Positions 16,805-23,419 of a stretch of 64,000 nt of DNA are shown in pieces. Both the position numbers and the translations under genes were made by a program. The first letter of the stretch is position 1, and each line of letters opens with the position of its first letter. Below the pieces are notes generated by a model. The model did no database searches. It was not told the origin of the DNA and saw only the letters and a program-made list of their open reading frames with translations. The stretch comes from Sinorhizobium arboris LMG 14919 (lineage in GTDB: Bacteria; Pseudomonadota; Alphaproteobacteria; Rhizobiales; Rhizobiaceae), in NCBI RefSeq assembly GCF_000427465.1, contig NZ_ATYB01000014.1, positions 1,449,570-1,513,569 of the forward strand, in the 5' to 3' direction.

Positions 16805-18055
16805 TCAAATGACGAAGTTGGCGAGTATCTCGTTCTCGGTGATGTCCTGGTAACGCAGCCCTGCCGCATCGAAACGCTGTTTGAGAACGGGAAAATTCTC
16901 CGCGTGCTTCGTCTCGATGCCGATGAGCACCGAACCGAAATTTCGCGCCGATTTTTTCAGATACTCGAACCGCGCGATATCGTCCTCCTCTCCGAGCAGG
17001 CTGAGGAAATCGCGAAGCGCCCCCGGACGCTGAGCCATGCGCAGAATGAAATACTTCTTGAGTCCCGCATGGCGCATGGCCCGCTCCTTCACGTCCGGCA
17101 GGCGCTCAAAGTCGAAATTGCCTCCGGAAACGACAGCCACGACGATCTTGCCATCGAGCTTTTCGCGGCCAAGCGCCTCCAGCGCAGTGATCGCGAGCGC
17201 ACCGGCGGGTTCGAGAACCACGCCTTCGACATTCAACATTTCGGTGATCGTCAGGCAGATCGCATTCTCCGGCAGCAGCATCACCTGTTCCGGCGAAAAT
17301 CTCCGCAGCGCTGCAAAATTCAGGTCGCCGATCCGTGCAACCGCCGCGCCATCGACGAAATTGTCCACTTGCTCGAGCGTGACGACGCTGCCGAGTTCCA
17401 GGCTGCGCCTGAAGCTCGGGGCCCCCTCCGGTTCGCAGAACAGAAAGCGGTCTGCCGAAAGGCTGTCAGCCAAATAGCCTGTCACGCCGGCGGCCAACCC
17501 GCCGCCGCCGACGGGCAGGACGACGAGATCGGCCATGAGACCGGCGGGCAATTGTTCGGTTATTTCAGCTGCAACCGTGGCCTGACCCTCGATGATATCG
17601 TCATGATCGAAGGGCGGCACCATGACGCCGCCGATCGCTTGCACATGATCGCGCGCCGACTGGTAGCATTGATCGAAAATATCGCCGACGAGCCGGATCG
17701 TTATGAATTCGCCGCCGAACATGCGCGTCTTGTCGATCTTCTGCTGGGGCGTCGTCACGGGCATGAAGACGACGCCGGGAACGCCGAAGTGACGGCAGAC
17801 AAAGGCAAAGCCTTGCGCATGATTGCCCGCGGAAGCGCAAACGAAGGTCTTTCCAGCCGCTCCGGAACCGAGCGACTTGCGGAAGAAATTGAAGGCGCCG
17901 CGGATCTTATAGGACCGCACCGGGGAAAGGTCCTCGCGCTTCAGAAAGACGCTGGCTCCATAGCGCGCGCTCAGATGTTCGTTGAGTTGCAGGGGCGTTG
18001 GCGGAAAGATCTCGCGCATGGCCGCCGCCGCTTTTTCAACATCCTGCTTCATCAC
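16805..18055 (-). CDS. ilvA: Threonine ammonia-lyase (threonine dehydratase)
   Basis: A 416-residue PLP enzyme. The Schiff-base lysine is Lys50 in SYKIRGAFN, with CASAGNHAQG and the PLP-phosphate loop PVGGGGLAAGV. A single ACT-like regulatory domain follows (KYFILRMAQRPGALRDFL). This length and single ACT domain match the short IlvA class used in isoleucine synthesis. It deaminates threonine to 2-oxobutanoate. Two in-frame ATGs are adjacent at the start. It is divergent from trkH. Confidence 0.93.
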   Translation of the reverse strand: MMKQDVEKAAAAMREIFPPTPLQLNEHLSARYGASVFLKREDLSPVRSYKIRGAFNFFRKSLGSGAAGKTFVCASAGNHAQGFAFVCRHFGVPGVVFMPVTTPQQKIDKTRMFGGEFITIRLVGDIFDQCYQSARDHVQAIGGVMVPPFDHDDIIEGQATVAAEITEQLPAGLMADLVVLPVGGGGLAAGVTGYLADSLSADRFLFCEPEGAPSFRRSLELGSVVTLEQVDNFVDGAAVARIGDLNFAALRRFSPEQVMLLPENAICLTITEMLNVEGVVLEPAGALAITALEALGREKLDGKIVVAVVSGGNFDFERLPDVKERAMRHAGLKKYFILRMAQRPGALRDFLSLLGEEDDIARFEYLKKSARNFGSVLIGIETKHAENFPVLKQRFDAAGLRYQDITENEILANFVI

Positions 18056-18194
18056 GTGACTTCACCCGTTGAGTTTGCCGATAGCAGTCGCTATTGCACA
18101 TTGCCGCGCCGGAAACCATCGATTTGACACGAATCGATGACCCGCAGCACTATCGCGTCCACTCCGGGCGATCGCCGGGCCCATCGACAACCGC

Positions 18195-19667
18195 TTGCAG
18201 GAAATCAAGAGCTTGAACGCGAATCTGATCCGGCATGCTGTCCATCTCGCGGCGATCCTGGGGTTCTATCTCTCCGGCGCGATGCTGCTTCCGGCTCTGG
18301 TCGATCTCTACTACGGACACCCGGACTGGCAGGTTTTTGCCGTGACGGCCTTCATGACGGGCGCTATCTCGTCGACCACGTTCATGGCCACGCGTGCCGG
18401 TCCCCCGCCGTTCTCGAAAAAGTTCGGCTTCCTGGTGGTGAACGTGCTGTGGTTCGTCTTCTCGATCGTCGGCGCCATTCCACTCTGGCTTTCGTCGGTC
18501 GACCTCGATTTTGCCCAGGCTCTGTTCGAGTCCGTATCGGCGGTAACGACCACCGGTTCAACCGTTATCGTCGGGCTCGATGACGCGCCTCCGGGCCTCC
18601 TGCTTTGGCGCTCGCTCCTCAGCTGGCTTGGCGGCATCGGCATCGTCGTTCTCGGCCTCTTCATCATCCCTTACCTGCGTGTCGGCGGCATGTCCTTCTT
18701 CAAGATGGAATCCTCCGACACCAGCGACAAACCGTTCGCTCGCCTCGCAAGCTTCGGCCGCGCCTTTCTCGTCATCTATGTGTCGCTGACCCTGCTTTGC
18801 GCGATCAGCTACGCCATGCTCGGGATGAGCCGGTTCGATGCCATCAATCATGCGATGACGACCGTCGCCACGGGCGGCTTTTCGACTCACGACGCGTCAT
18901 TCGGCCATTTTGCCAGCATTCCCCTCTACTGGGTCAGCACCTTCTTCATGGCGCTCTGCAGCCTGCCCTTTTCGATCCTGATCGTGCTCGTCGTTCGCGG
19001 ACGCCTGGACGCGCTTCGCGATCCTCAGATCATCGTATTCCTGGCGTACCTCACAGCCTTCTCGGTTGCGGTCGCGACCTACAACAGACTTGCCAACGGC
19101 GTTGATTTTCACCTGGCACTGACCCACGCCTTCTTCAATGTCACGTCGCTTCTGTCGACTACCGGCTACGCGAGCCAGGACTACAGCATGTGGGGTCCCT
19201 TCGTGTTCATGGTTGCGTTCATATGCACCTTTATCGGAGGCTGCTCCGGCTCCACGTCCGGCGGCATGAAGGCCTATCGGTTTGTCGTGCTCTTCAACGC
19301 CGTTAGGTCGGCCCTGAACAAACTCGTCTACCCGAACGCGGTCTATGCGGTGCGTTACGGCAAGAGTACGGTCGATGCGGACGTTCAACGTGCCATCCTG
19401 CTGTTTTTCATTACCTATATCCTGCTCTGGGTCTTCGGCAGTCTGTTTATGGGGGCCCTCGGCTATGATTTTGTCACAGCCGTGTCGGCGGTGATCACGT
19501 GCCTCTCCAATGTCGGCCCCGGCCTCGGCAGCATCATCGGTCCTGCGGGCAACTTCTCGACCCTCCAGGACCCCGAGCTCTACCTGCTGTCGATGATGAT
19601 GCTGCTCGGACGTCTGGAGGTATTGACCGTTCTCGTCGTGCTCACTCCGGTCTTCTGGAAGCAGTAA
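18195..19667 (+). CDS. trkH: TrkH-type potassium uptake membrane protein
   Basis: A roughly 490-residue polytopic protein with four pore-loop repeats typical of Trk/Ktr: SAVTTTGSTV, TVATGGFSTHD, LLSTTGYASQD and TCLSNVGPG, plus FIGGCSGSTSGGMKAYRF. It imports potassium with TrkA/TrkG-type partners encoded elsewhere. The start is uncertain: only TTG codons (18195 or 18213) lie at the right place, and AGGA at 18199-18202 would serve the second, so the protein may begin at 18213. Confidence 0.92.
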   Translation: MQEIKSLNANLIRHAVHLAAILGFYLSGAMLLPALVDLYYGHPDWQVFAVTAFMTGAISSTTFMATRAGPPPFSKKFGFLVVNVLWFVFSIVGAIPLWLSSVDLDFAQALFESVSAVTTTGSTVIVGLDDAPPGLLLWRSLLSWLGGIGIVVLGLFIIPYLRVGGMSFFKMESSDTSDKPFARLASFGRAFLVIYVSLTLLCAISYAMLGMSRFDAINHAMTTVATGGFSTHDASFGHFASIPLYWVSTFFMALCSLPFSILIVLVVRGRLDALRDPQIIVFLAYLTAFSVAVATYNRLANGVDFHLALTHAFFNVTSLLSTTGYASQDYSMWGPFVFMVAFICTFIGGCSGSTSGGMKAYRFVVLFNAVRSALNKLVYPNAVYAVRYGKSTVDADVQRAILLFFITYILLWVFGSLFMGALGYDFVTAVSAVITCLSNVGPGLGSIIGPAGNFSTLQDPELYLLSMMMLLGRLEVLTVLVVLTPVFWKQ

Positions 19668-19748
19668 CGGTCGCCCGCTACAGCCGTGCCTTGACTTGGT
19701 GTGCCAAATGCCGAAAGCTCAGAGCGATCGGGCATTCTGGGAAGCGCG

Positions 19749-20339
19749 ATGGCGAAACACCTGCTCCTGTTGGCGGCACTCACGAACGCCACCGTCATCC
19801 TCGCCCAAACGCATGCAGAGGCGGGGCCGCTCGCCGACGCTGCGGCGAGGGCCGAACAGCAGGCGAGTTCCGGCGATGCCGCCGGTGCGCAGGAAACGTT
19901 GCGCAAGGCCGTGAGCGACTTTTCGCAAACCCTGCCCTTCTCCATCGGCAAGGCCGTCTTCGTCACGGCAGCACCGGCGGGCTTCGCGATGTACGAGCCG
20001 AAGCCCGCCCCGGTATTCGAGACGGGCGAAACGCTCATATCCTATGTCGAGCCCGTGGGACTTACCTGGAAGGAGGCAAGCGACAAGGGCAAGCTGGAGA
20101 CTCGCTTCACGGTCGACTTCGACATTCTCAACCCGAAGGGAGAAGTCCTCGCCAGCCAGAAGGCGTTCGGCGACTTCACCTTCAAGGGCTATCTGCGCAA
20201 CCAGGAAATCTATGCAACGCTGAGGATCGACGTAGCCGGGGCCCCATCCGGAAACTATGTGCTGCGCTACCGCTTCAACGACATCAACAGCGGCAGGAGT
20301 GCAAGCGTCGACCAGCCCTTCGAAATCGCCGGCCCCTGA
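19749..20339 (+). CDS. Exported protein of unknown function
   Basis: A 196-residue protein from the ATG at 19749 (MAKHLLLLAALTN), with a Sec signal peptide ending near HAEAG. The mature part begins with an alanine/glutamate-rich helix (LADAAARAEQQASSGDAAGAQETLRKA) followed by a beta-rich domain (FDILNPKGEVLASQKAFGDFTF; GNYVLRYRFNDINSG) that looks like an immunoglobulin-like fold. No family name is recognised. It lies 81 bases after trkH and just before the split tRNA-Leu locus. Confidence 0.7.
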   Translation: MAKHLLLLAALTNATVILAQTHAEAGPLADAAARAEQQASSGDAAGAQETLRKAVSDFSQTLPFSIGKAVFVTAAPAGFAMYEPKPAPVFETGETLISYVEPVGLTWKEASDKGKLETRFTVDFDILNPKGEVLASQKAFGDFTFKGYLRNQEIYATLRIDVAGAPSGNYVLRYRFNDINSGRSASVDQPFEIAGP

Positions 20340-20418
20340 GAGATTGCCGACCTCAGCCAGCAGCACGCCAGGATCGCAAGGCGGAGCACTCGGGCCGGAA
20401 GGAGAAATCAGGCGGCTC

Positions 20419-20474
20419 TGGTACGGACGACGGGAATCGAACCCGTACGGTTTCCCGAGGGATTTTAAGTCCCT
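20419..20474 (-). pseudogene. 3' part of a split tRNA-Leu(UAA) gene
   Basis: On the minus strand this segment contains the anticodon arm (GGGACTTAAAATCCC), a variable arm (CGGGAAACCG), a perfect T-arm (ACGGG/CCCGT around TTCGATT) and the acceptor 3' strand CGTCCGT followed by ACCA. The 5' acceptor strand and D-arm are missing; upstream sequence is unrelated. The missing portion is found at 21,835-21,877, separated by an insertion. Joined across the shared 16-bp core, the two give a complete tRNA-Leu with G1-U72 as its only unusual acceptor pair. Confidence 0.88.
20459..20474 (+). repeat. Attachment core, first copy
   Basis: GGGATTTTAAGTCCCT on the plus strand, identical over 16 bases to 21,835-21,850; flanking bases on both sides differ. 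It covers the anticodon loop and stem of tRNA-Leu(UAA) and is itself almost palindromic. Confidence 0.9.
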
Positions 20475-20563
20475 AAATCCGAGGTTTGCCAAAAGCCAGC
20501 GGGTTGAAAAGACTAGCTATTTAGCATCACCTATTTTTCCACAGGGGCACCGAGTGACACGCA

Positions 20564-20587
20564 TTGTCACACGGGTTTGTCACACGG
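20564..20587 (+). repeat. Two direct repeats, possible integrase arm-type sites
   Basis: TTGTCACACGG occurs at 20,564-20,574 and 20,577-20,587. The core TTGTCAC recurs three times in the same orientation near the other end of the insert. Repeated short sites inside both ends of an element are what arm-binding domains of tyrosine integrases recognise. Confidence 0.55.
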
Positions 20588-20632
20588 AAAGCCGTTGTAT
20601 TTCCGAGAGATTTCGCTAAAGAGGAACCCGGA

Positions 20633-20718
20633 GCGGACGTGGCGAAATAGGTAGACGCAAGGCACTTAAAATGCCTCGGGCAACGCCCGTGCGGGTTCGA
20701 TCCCCGCCGTCCGCACCA
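20633..20718 (+). tRNA. Complete tRNA-Leu (anticodon TAA) carried by the element
   Basis: An 86-base class II tRNA. The acceptor GCGGACG pairs perfectly with CGTCCGC; the D-arm is GCG/CGC; the anticodon stem AGGCA/TGCCT encloses CTTAAAA; the variable arm is CGGGC/GCCCG; the T-arm GCGGG/CCCGC encloses TTCGATC; CCA is encoded. It lies between the two parts of the disrupted tRNA-Leu(UAA) gene, on the opposite strand, and differs from that gene by a swapped base pair in the anticodon stem. It can supply the UUA-reading tRNA that the insertion destroyed. Confidence 0.96.
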
Positions 20719-20722
20719 ATGA

Positions 20723-21001
20723 TTATGCCTTGGAGAGCTTCCCGGCGAAAACGGCCGTTATCAAGGCCCAGAAGGCGCTACCACTGTAAAGCAGCAATCC
20801 TTGAGCAAAGTAAGAGAAGTCACCGTCTCCGGTGCCGTAGACCCAAATAAAAGCAGCCGCGATTGGAGCCGCCAGAAACCCTATGCCTAACCGCAATTGC
20901 TTCTCTAGTTCGGTAACCTTCCCCAATATCCATGCGAGAAGAGAGGCGATAAGGAAAACCGCAACAGCGCCGCCAGCCAGTTGAGACAATACCGCGATCA
21001 T
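20723..21001 (-). CDS. Small membrane protein carried by the element
   Basis: A 92-residue protein with hydrophobic segments at about residues 5-25, 40-56 and 65-86, a short charged connector (TELEKQLRLG) and a tyrosine/glycine-rich loop (YGTGDGDFSYFAQG). The ATG at 21,001 has GGGGA upstream on its strand. The stop codon lies four bases from the 3' end of the element tRNA, convergent with it. The family is not recognised. The intact frame in an otherwise decayed element suggests selection or recent arrival. Confidence 0.6.
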   Translation of the reverse strand: MIAVLSQLAGGAVAVFLIASLLAWILGKVTELEKQLRLGIGFLAAPIAAAFIWVYGTGDGDFSYFAQGLLLYSGSAFWALITAVFAGKLSKA

Positions 21002-21149
21002 TTCATTCCCCGCTTCTTAGAATTACCACCATTGAGAGAACTCTCTCGGCCTACGCGAGGTATCTAGCCGTGCAGTTGCGGGGCTGGCAAGACAAAAAAG
21101 GCCCCGGCGAAGCTGCCGAGGCTCGAGTTCTGGGAAGGTGCCGAGGGGG

Positions 21150-21671
21150 TCAGTCGTTGGCGACCACCGGGAGCTTCGGGACAGCCGGTTCGAGCGCCGC
21201 TGCGACGTCGTCGAGGGCCGAGGGCGACAGCTTCATGTACCGCTGGGTCACCGAGAGGTTCGAGTGGTCCATCCATTCCATGATCCGCTTGGCGTCGATC
21301 CCGCCATCGCCAAACGTGACGCGCAGGTCTGCCGGAAGATGTGGAACGGCTGTGAGAACTTCGCGTACTTGCCGCCGAGCTTCTCGTAGACCACGTTCAG
21401 GTGGCGACGGCATGTGTCGAGGTTCAGGTCACCGAAGGGCCGCGCAGGGTCCTTGCTGTCGATCCGACACTGCGCCAGGACGGCGCGAACACGAGCGGTC
21501 GGTGGGATGTACGACGTGCGCCCCAATACCTGCCAACCAGCGGCTCGTCCCGGCGTGGAGGTCCATGTCGAGGCTGGAGCAGACATCACTGGCCACGAAC
21601 CACGGCCCGTCGTCGAGCCGTACCGTGCGAATATCCGTGTCCTTGAACTTGAAGAGAGAGGGCGTGTTCAT
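21150..21671 (-). pseudogene. Bro-N fragment joined to a frameshifted tyrosine-integrase C-terminus
   Basis: The minus strand starts with an ATG at 21,671 behind AAGGAA and encodes FKFKDTDIRTVRLDDGPWFV, the opening of phage Bro-N/antirepressor proteins. The homology then breaks. In a second frame comes the integrase segment RPFGDLNLDTCRRHLNVVYEKL and FHIFRQTCASRLAMAG (box II, HxxR). After a frameshift near 21,300 follows DAKRIMEWMDHSNL with VTQRYMKLSP, which holds the box II histidine and nucleophilic tyrosine. The recombinase N-terminus is missing. An internal deletion in a former prophage or island explains the joint. Confidence 0.75.
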
Positions 21672-21685
21672 GGTCATTTCCTTGG

Positions 21686-21723
21686 TTGTCACAGGAGGAT
21701 TGTCACAGGAGGTCCCTTGTCAC
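21686..21723 (+). repeat. Three direct repeats near the right end, possible arm-type sites
   Basis: TTGTCAC occurs at 21,686-21,692, 21,700-21,706 and 21,717-21,723, the first two extended to TTGTCACAGGAGG. They share orientation with two copies near the left end. The repeats lie upstream of the Bro-N start, which is also where an operator would be expected. Confidence 0.55.
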
Positions 21724-21834
21724 CAAAATCCCTGCCTCAGTGGAGAGAAATCAGAAACGGCCCGAACCCCTTAGGGATCAGGCTTAAATTTCAGTGCTTT
21801 GGGGAATGATTGCCTTGGTGGAAGGGACGCTTTG

Positions 21835-21850
21835 GGGATTTTAAGTCCCT
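21835..21850 (+). repeat. Attachment core, second copy
   Basis: GGGATTTTAAGTCCCT, identical to 20,459-20,474 and forming the anticodon arm end of the tRNA-Leu 5' part on the minus strand. Confidence 0.9.
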
Positions 21851-21877
21851 TGCGTCTACCAGTGTCGCCGCGTCCGC
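21835..21877 (-). pseudogene. 5' part of a split tRNA-Leu(UAA) gene
   Basis: The minus strand reads the acceptor 5' strand GCGGACG, positions CG, a D-arm with GCG/CGC and TGGTAGA, and the anticodon arm, then runs into element DNA (CAAAGCGTCCC) that cannot form a variable arm, T-arm or acceptor. The tRNA is therefore truncated at the anticodon arm. A promoter remains directly upstream, so the fragment is probably still transcribed. Confidence 0.88.
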
Positions 21878-21885
21878 CCGCAGCC

Positions 21886-21914
21886 TAAATCAAATACTTA
21901 GTCGATTCATTCAA
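21886..21914 (-). promoter_or_regulatory. Promoter of the interrupted tRNA-Leu gene
   Basis: TTGAAT (minus strand, 21,914-21,909), 17 bases, GATTTA (21,891-21,886), placing transcription start at about the first base of the tRNA (21,877). The match to a housekeeping sigma promoter is moderate and the spacing ideal. Confidence 0.55.
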
Positions 21915-21993
21915 GGGAATGTTTTGCGAACGGCGTTTCCAGGCAGTCCAGCGGGATCGCAGGCGCAGTGCCAGGGTTTTACGCCATGCGAAA

Positions 21994-22023
21994 GCGCCGT
22001 GCGTCTGAAATGACGCACGGCGC
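21994..22023 (-). terminator. Strong hairpin downstream of the glycine-rich protein gene
   Basis: GCGCCGTGCGTC and GACGCACGGCGC form a perfect 12-bp stem with a six-base loop. On the minus strand it is followed by TTTCGC and lies 45 bases after the stop of the gene at 22,068-22,370. Confidence 0.6.
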
Positions 22024-22067
22024 AAGAGACGACACCAATTTTATCGGGAGGCGTCAAGCGGACTGGC

Positions 22068-22370
22068 TTACCGACCTCGGCCGGTCTTGGAGCTTTCTTG
22101 TGACTGTCCCGCGCCGCGGCCGCCTCGGGCCACGCCCTTGCCATGGGAGCTGCCGGGGTTCGTTGGATCTGCGCCGTTACCCCAGCCGTTGTTGCCTTTA
22201 ACCTTTCCGCCGCCGCCACCGGACTTGGCGATTGCGTTTGACGTCAGGCTTGTGGAAAGCAACATCGTTACTGCAGGCGGTGTCACAATGGCGAACCGAC
22301 CGCAACTTTTCAGAAACTCTCGCCGATCTTCGTCGCTCTTTGATGGCGGTTCGTGTGGTACTTCGGGCAT
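22068..22370 (-). CDS. Predicted Tat-exported glycine/asparagine-rich protein
   Basis: A 100-residue protein. An RRxFLK twin-arginine motif sits at residues 16-21 (DRREFLKSCG), followed by a hydrophobic segment (FAIVTPPAVTMLLST) and an Ala-X-Ala-like site near AIAKS. The mature part is almost entirely low-complexity: GGGGGKVKGNNGWGNG, NPGSSHGKG and a basic Gly/Ser/Arg tail. Similar GNNGWGNG or GNNGVGNG segments recur in many alphaproteobacterial exported proteins of unknown role. GGGGAG precedes the ATG. It is followed by a strong hairpin and has no obvious partner gene. Confidence 0.65.
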   Translation of the reverse strand: MPEVPHEPPSKSDEDRREFLKSCGRFAIVTPPAVTMLLSTSLTSNAIAKSGGGGGKVKGNNGWGNGADPTNPGSSHGKGVARGGRGAGQSQESSKTGRGR

Positions 22371-22754
22371 GAACGTCTCCCCTTAACGTTGCATTGATTA
22401 CACCCGTAGAGATTGCCACCGCAGCCCGGCGTTGAACATATAGGGTACGGTATAGAACCAGAGAGAGCTGTATGGGGGTCCGGCTCAATCCTGAGTTCCT
22501 GCTTTGGAGCGCATATACGGTCGTACCGGCACGCTCCCAGGACGGCGCTTCGCGCAACTTGCCGCTATCCATCGCTGCACGATCCTCGATCTCTGCGATC
22601 GGCAGGAGACCGACGAAAACCACGACCTTCTCTTAGCGTCACCAACCATCCCGAGCGAAATTAGGCCGGACGAGCCCAGTATTGGTCATTCTGCCGAGCG
22701 TAACTTTCACCTATTGCTTTATTAGGGCGTTCTGAACTTTGCGGGGGCATTCTG
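22371..22754. other. Intergenic stretch with no supported gene
   Basis: About 380 bases upstream of two divergent small genes. It should hold the promoters of both, but I cannot pick out a convincing -35/-10 pair. Open frames here are shadow-like and lack ribosome sites. Confidence 0.4.
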
Positions 22755-22964
22755 ATGACGCTGATCACCCTGGTAATGACCGTATGTCTGATTTCTTCAC
22801 CCGAAGCATGCCGTGAGGAGAGCCTGCAATTGCAGGAATCCGGCTCTCTGACGCAATGCCTGTTCCGCTCCATGACGTACATCGCCCAATGGTCGGCGGA
22901 ACACCCGGCTCTGAGGGTCAAAAGATGGCGGTGCCAGCCCGCCGAGGTGGGCAGAATGATCTGA
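22755..22964 (+). CDS. Small conserved-looking cysteine-containing protein
   Basis: A 69-residue protein beginning MTLITLVMTVCLISSP, a hydrophobic N-terminus that may be a membrane anchor or signal. Four cysteines follow a spaced pattern (VCLIS, EACREES, TQCLFRS, WRCQPA), and AQWSAEHPALRVKRWRC looks like a folded end. I recall similar short proteins in other rhizobia but cannot name the family or its role. GCGGGGGC lies upstream of the ATG. Confidence 0.6.
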   Translation: MTLITLVMTVCLISSPEACREESLQLQESGSLTQCLFRSMTYIAQWSAEHPALRVKRWRCQPAEVGRMI

Positions 22965-22993
22965 GCTGTTGGAGCCGACTGGCCTGTCATAGG

Positions 22994-23182
22994 CTAACCG
23001 CCTGATAACCAGCGCCTGCTGAGATAATCCAGCGCCTTCATGCGGCCGGGATCGGCCTGGCGGATGGCACCCTGTACCTCCAGCCGCGTCCCGAGCCCCG
23101 ATTTTGAGGTGCGTGAGGCCCTGTGCTCCGGGGCGGAACAGGGATTCCGGTGCAGGTCTCTCTTCTTCAGGTCGTCGGCCAT
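22994..23182 (-). CDS. Small hypothetical protein
   Basis: A 62-residue basic protein starting MADDLKKRDLHRN at the ATG at 23,182, preceded by AAGGGAAGGC. The first residues resemble those of DUF3606 proteins, but the following part (SKSGLGTRLEVQGAIRQA) does not clearly continue that domain. It may be an unrelated small gene or a frameshifted relative. Confidence 0.35.
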   Translation of the reverse strand: MADDLKKRDLHRNPCSAPEHRASRTSKSGLGTRLEVQGAIRQADPGRMKALDYLSRRWLSGG

Positions 23183-23419
23183 GCCTTCCCTTCCATGCTC
23201 ACCTTGAAGGATAGGCGCCAAAGCCGCCGCGGCAAGGGCGGGAACCTCAGCAGGGTTGGGTGCGGACCTGCCGGGAAGGCGATCATGGCCGCAAAGAGAA
23301 GATGAGAATGTCGATTCGACAACCGTCAGCGTTAGCTTTGTCGCCTCCGCTCCGCAGCCTGAAGTCGAGCCCATAGGCAGTTCGGTCAGGATGTCTTGCG
23401 GCCGTGCGGTGTCACCAAC

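Larger units (their letters stand above)
20459..21850. mobile_element. Decayed integrative element inserted in the anticodon arm of tRNA-Leu(UAA)
   Basis: A 1,376-bp insert plus one extra core copy, bounded by perfect 16-bp direct repeats. It holds a complete replacement tRNA-Leu(UAA), a small membrane protein gene, a frameshifted tyrosine-integrase C-terminus joined to a Bro-N fragment, and five TTGTCAC repeats near the ends. Tyrosine integrases of phages and islands commonly use tRNA genes as attachment sites, including the anticodon arm. The element is too small and broken to move unaided. No structural, replication or conjugation genes are visible. Confidence 0.85.

Noticed and set aside
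20419..20492. A normal minus-strand tRNA-Leu at this place
   Set aside because: The anticodon, variable, T and acceptor 3' parts are present, but the sequence before the anticodon arm cannot form a D-arm or the acceptor 5' strand.
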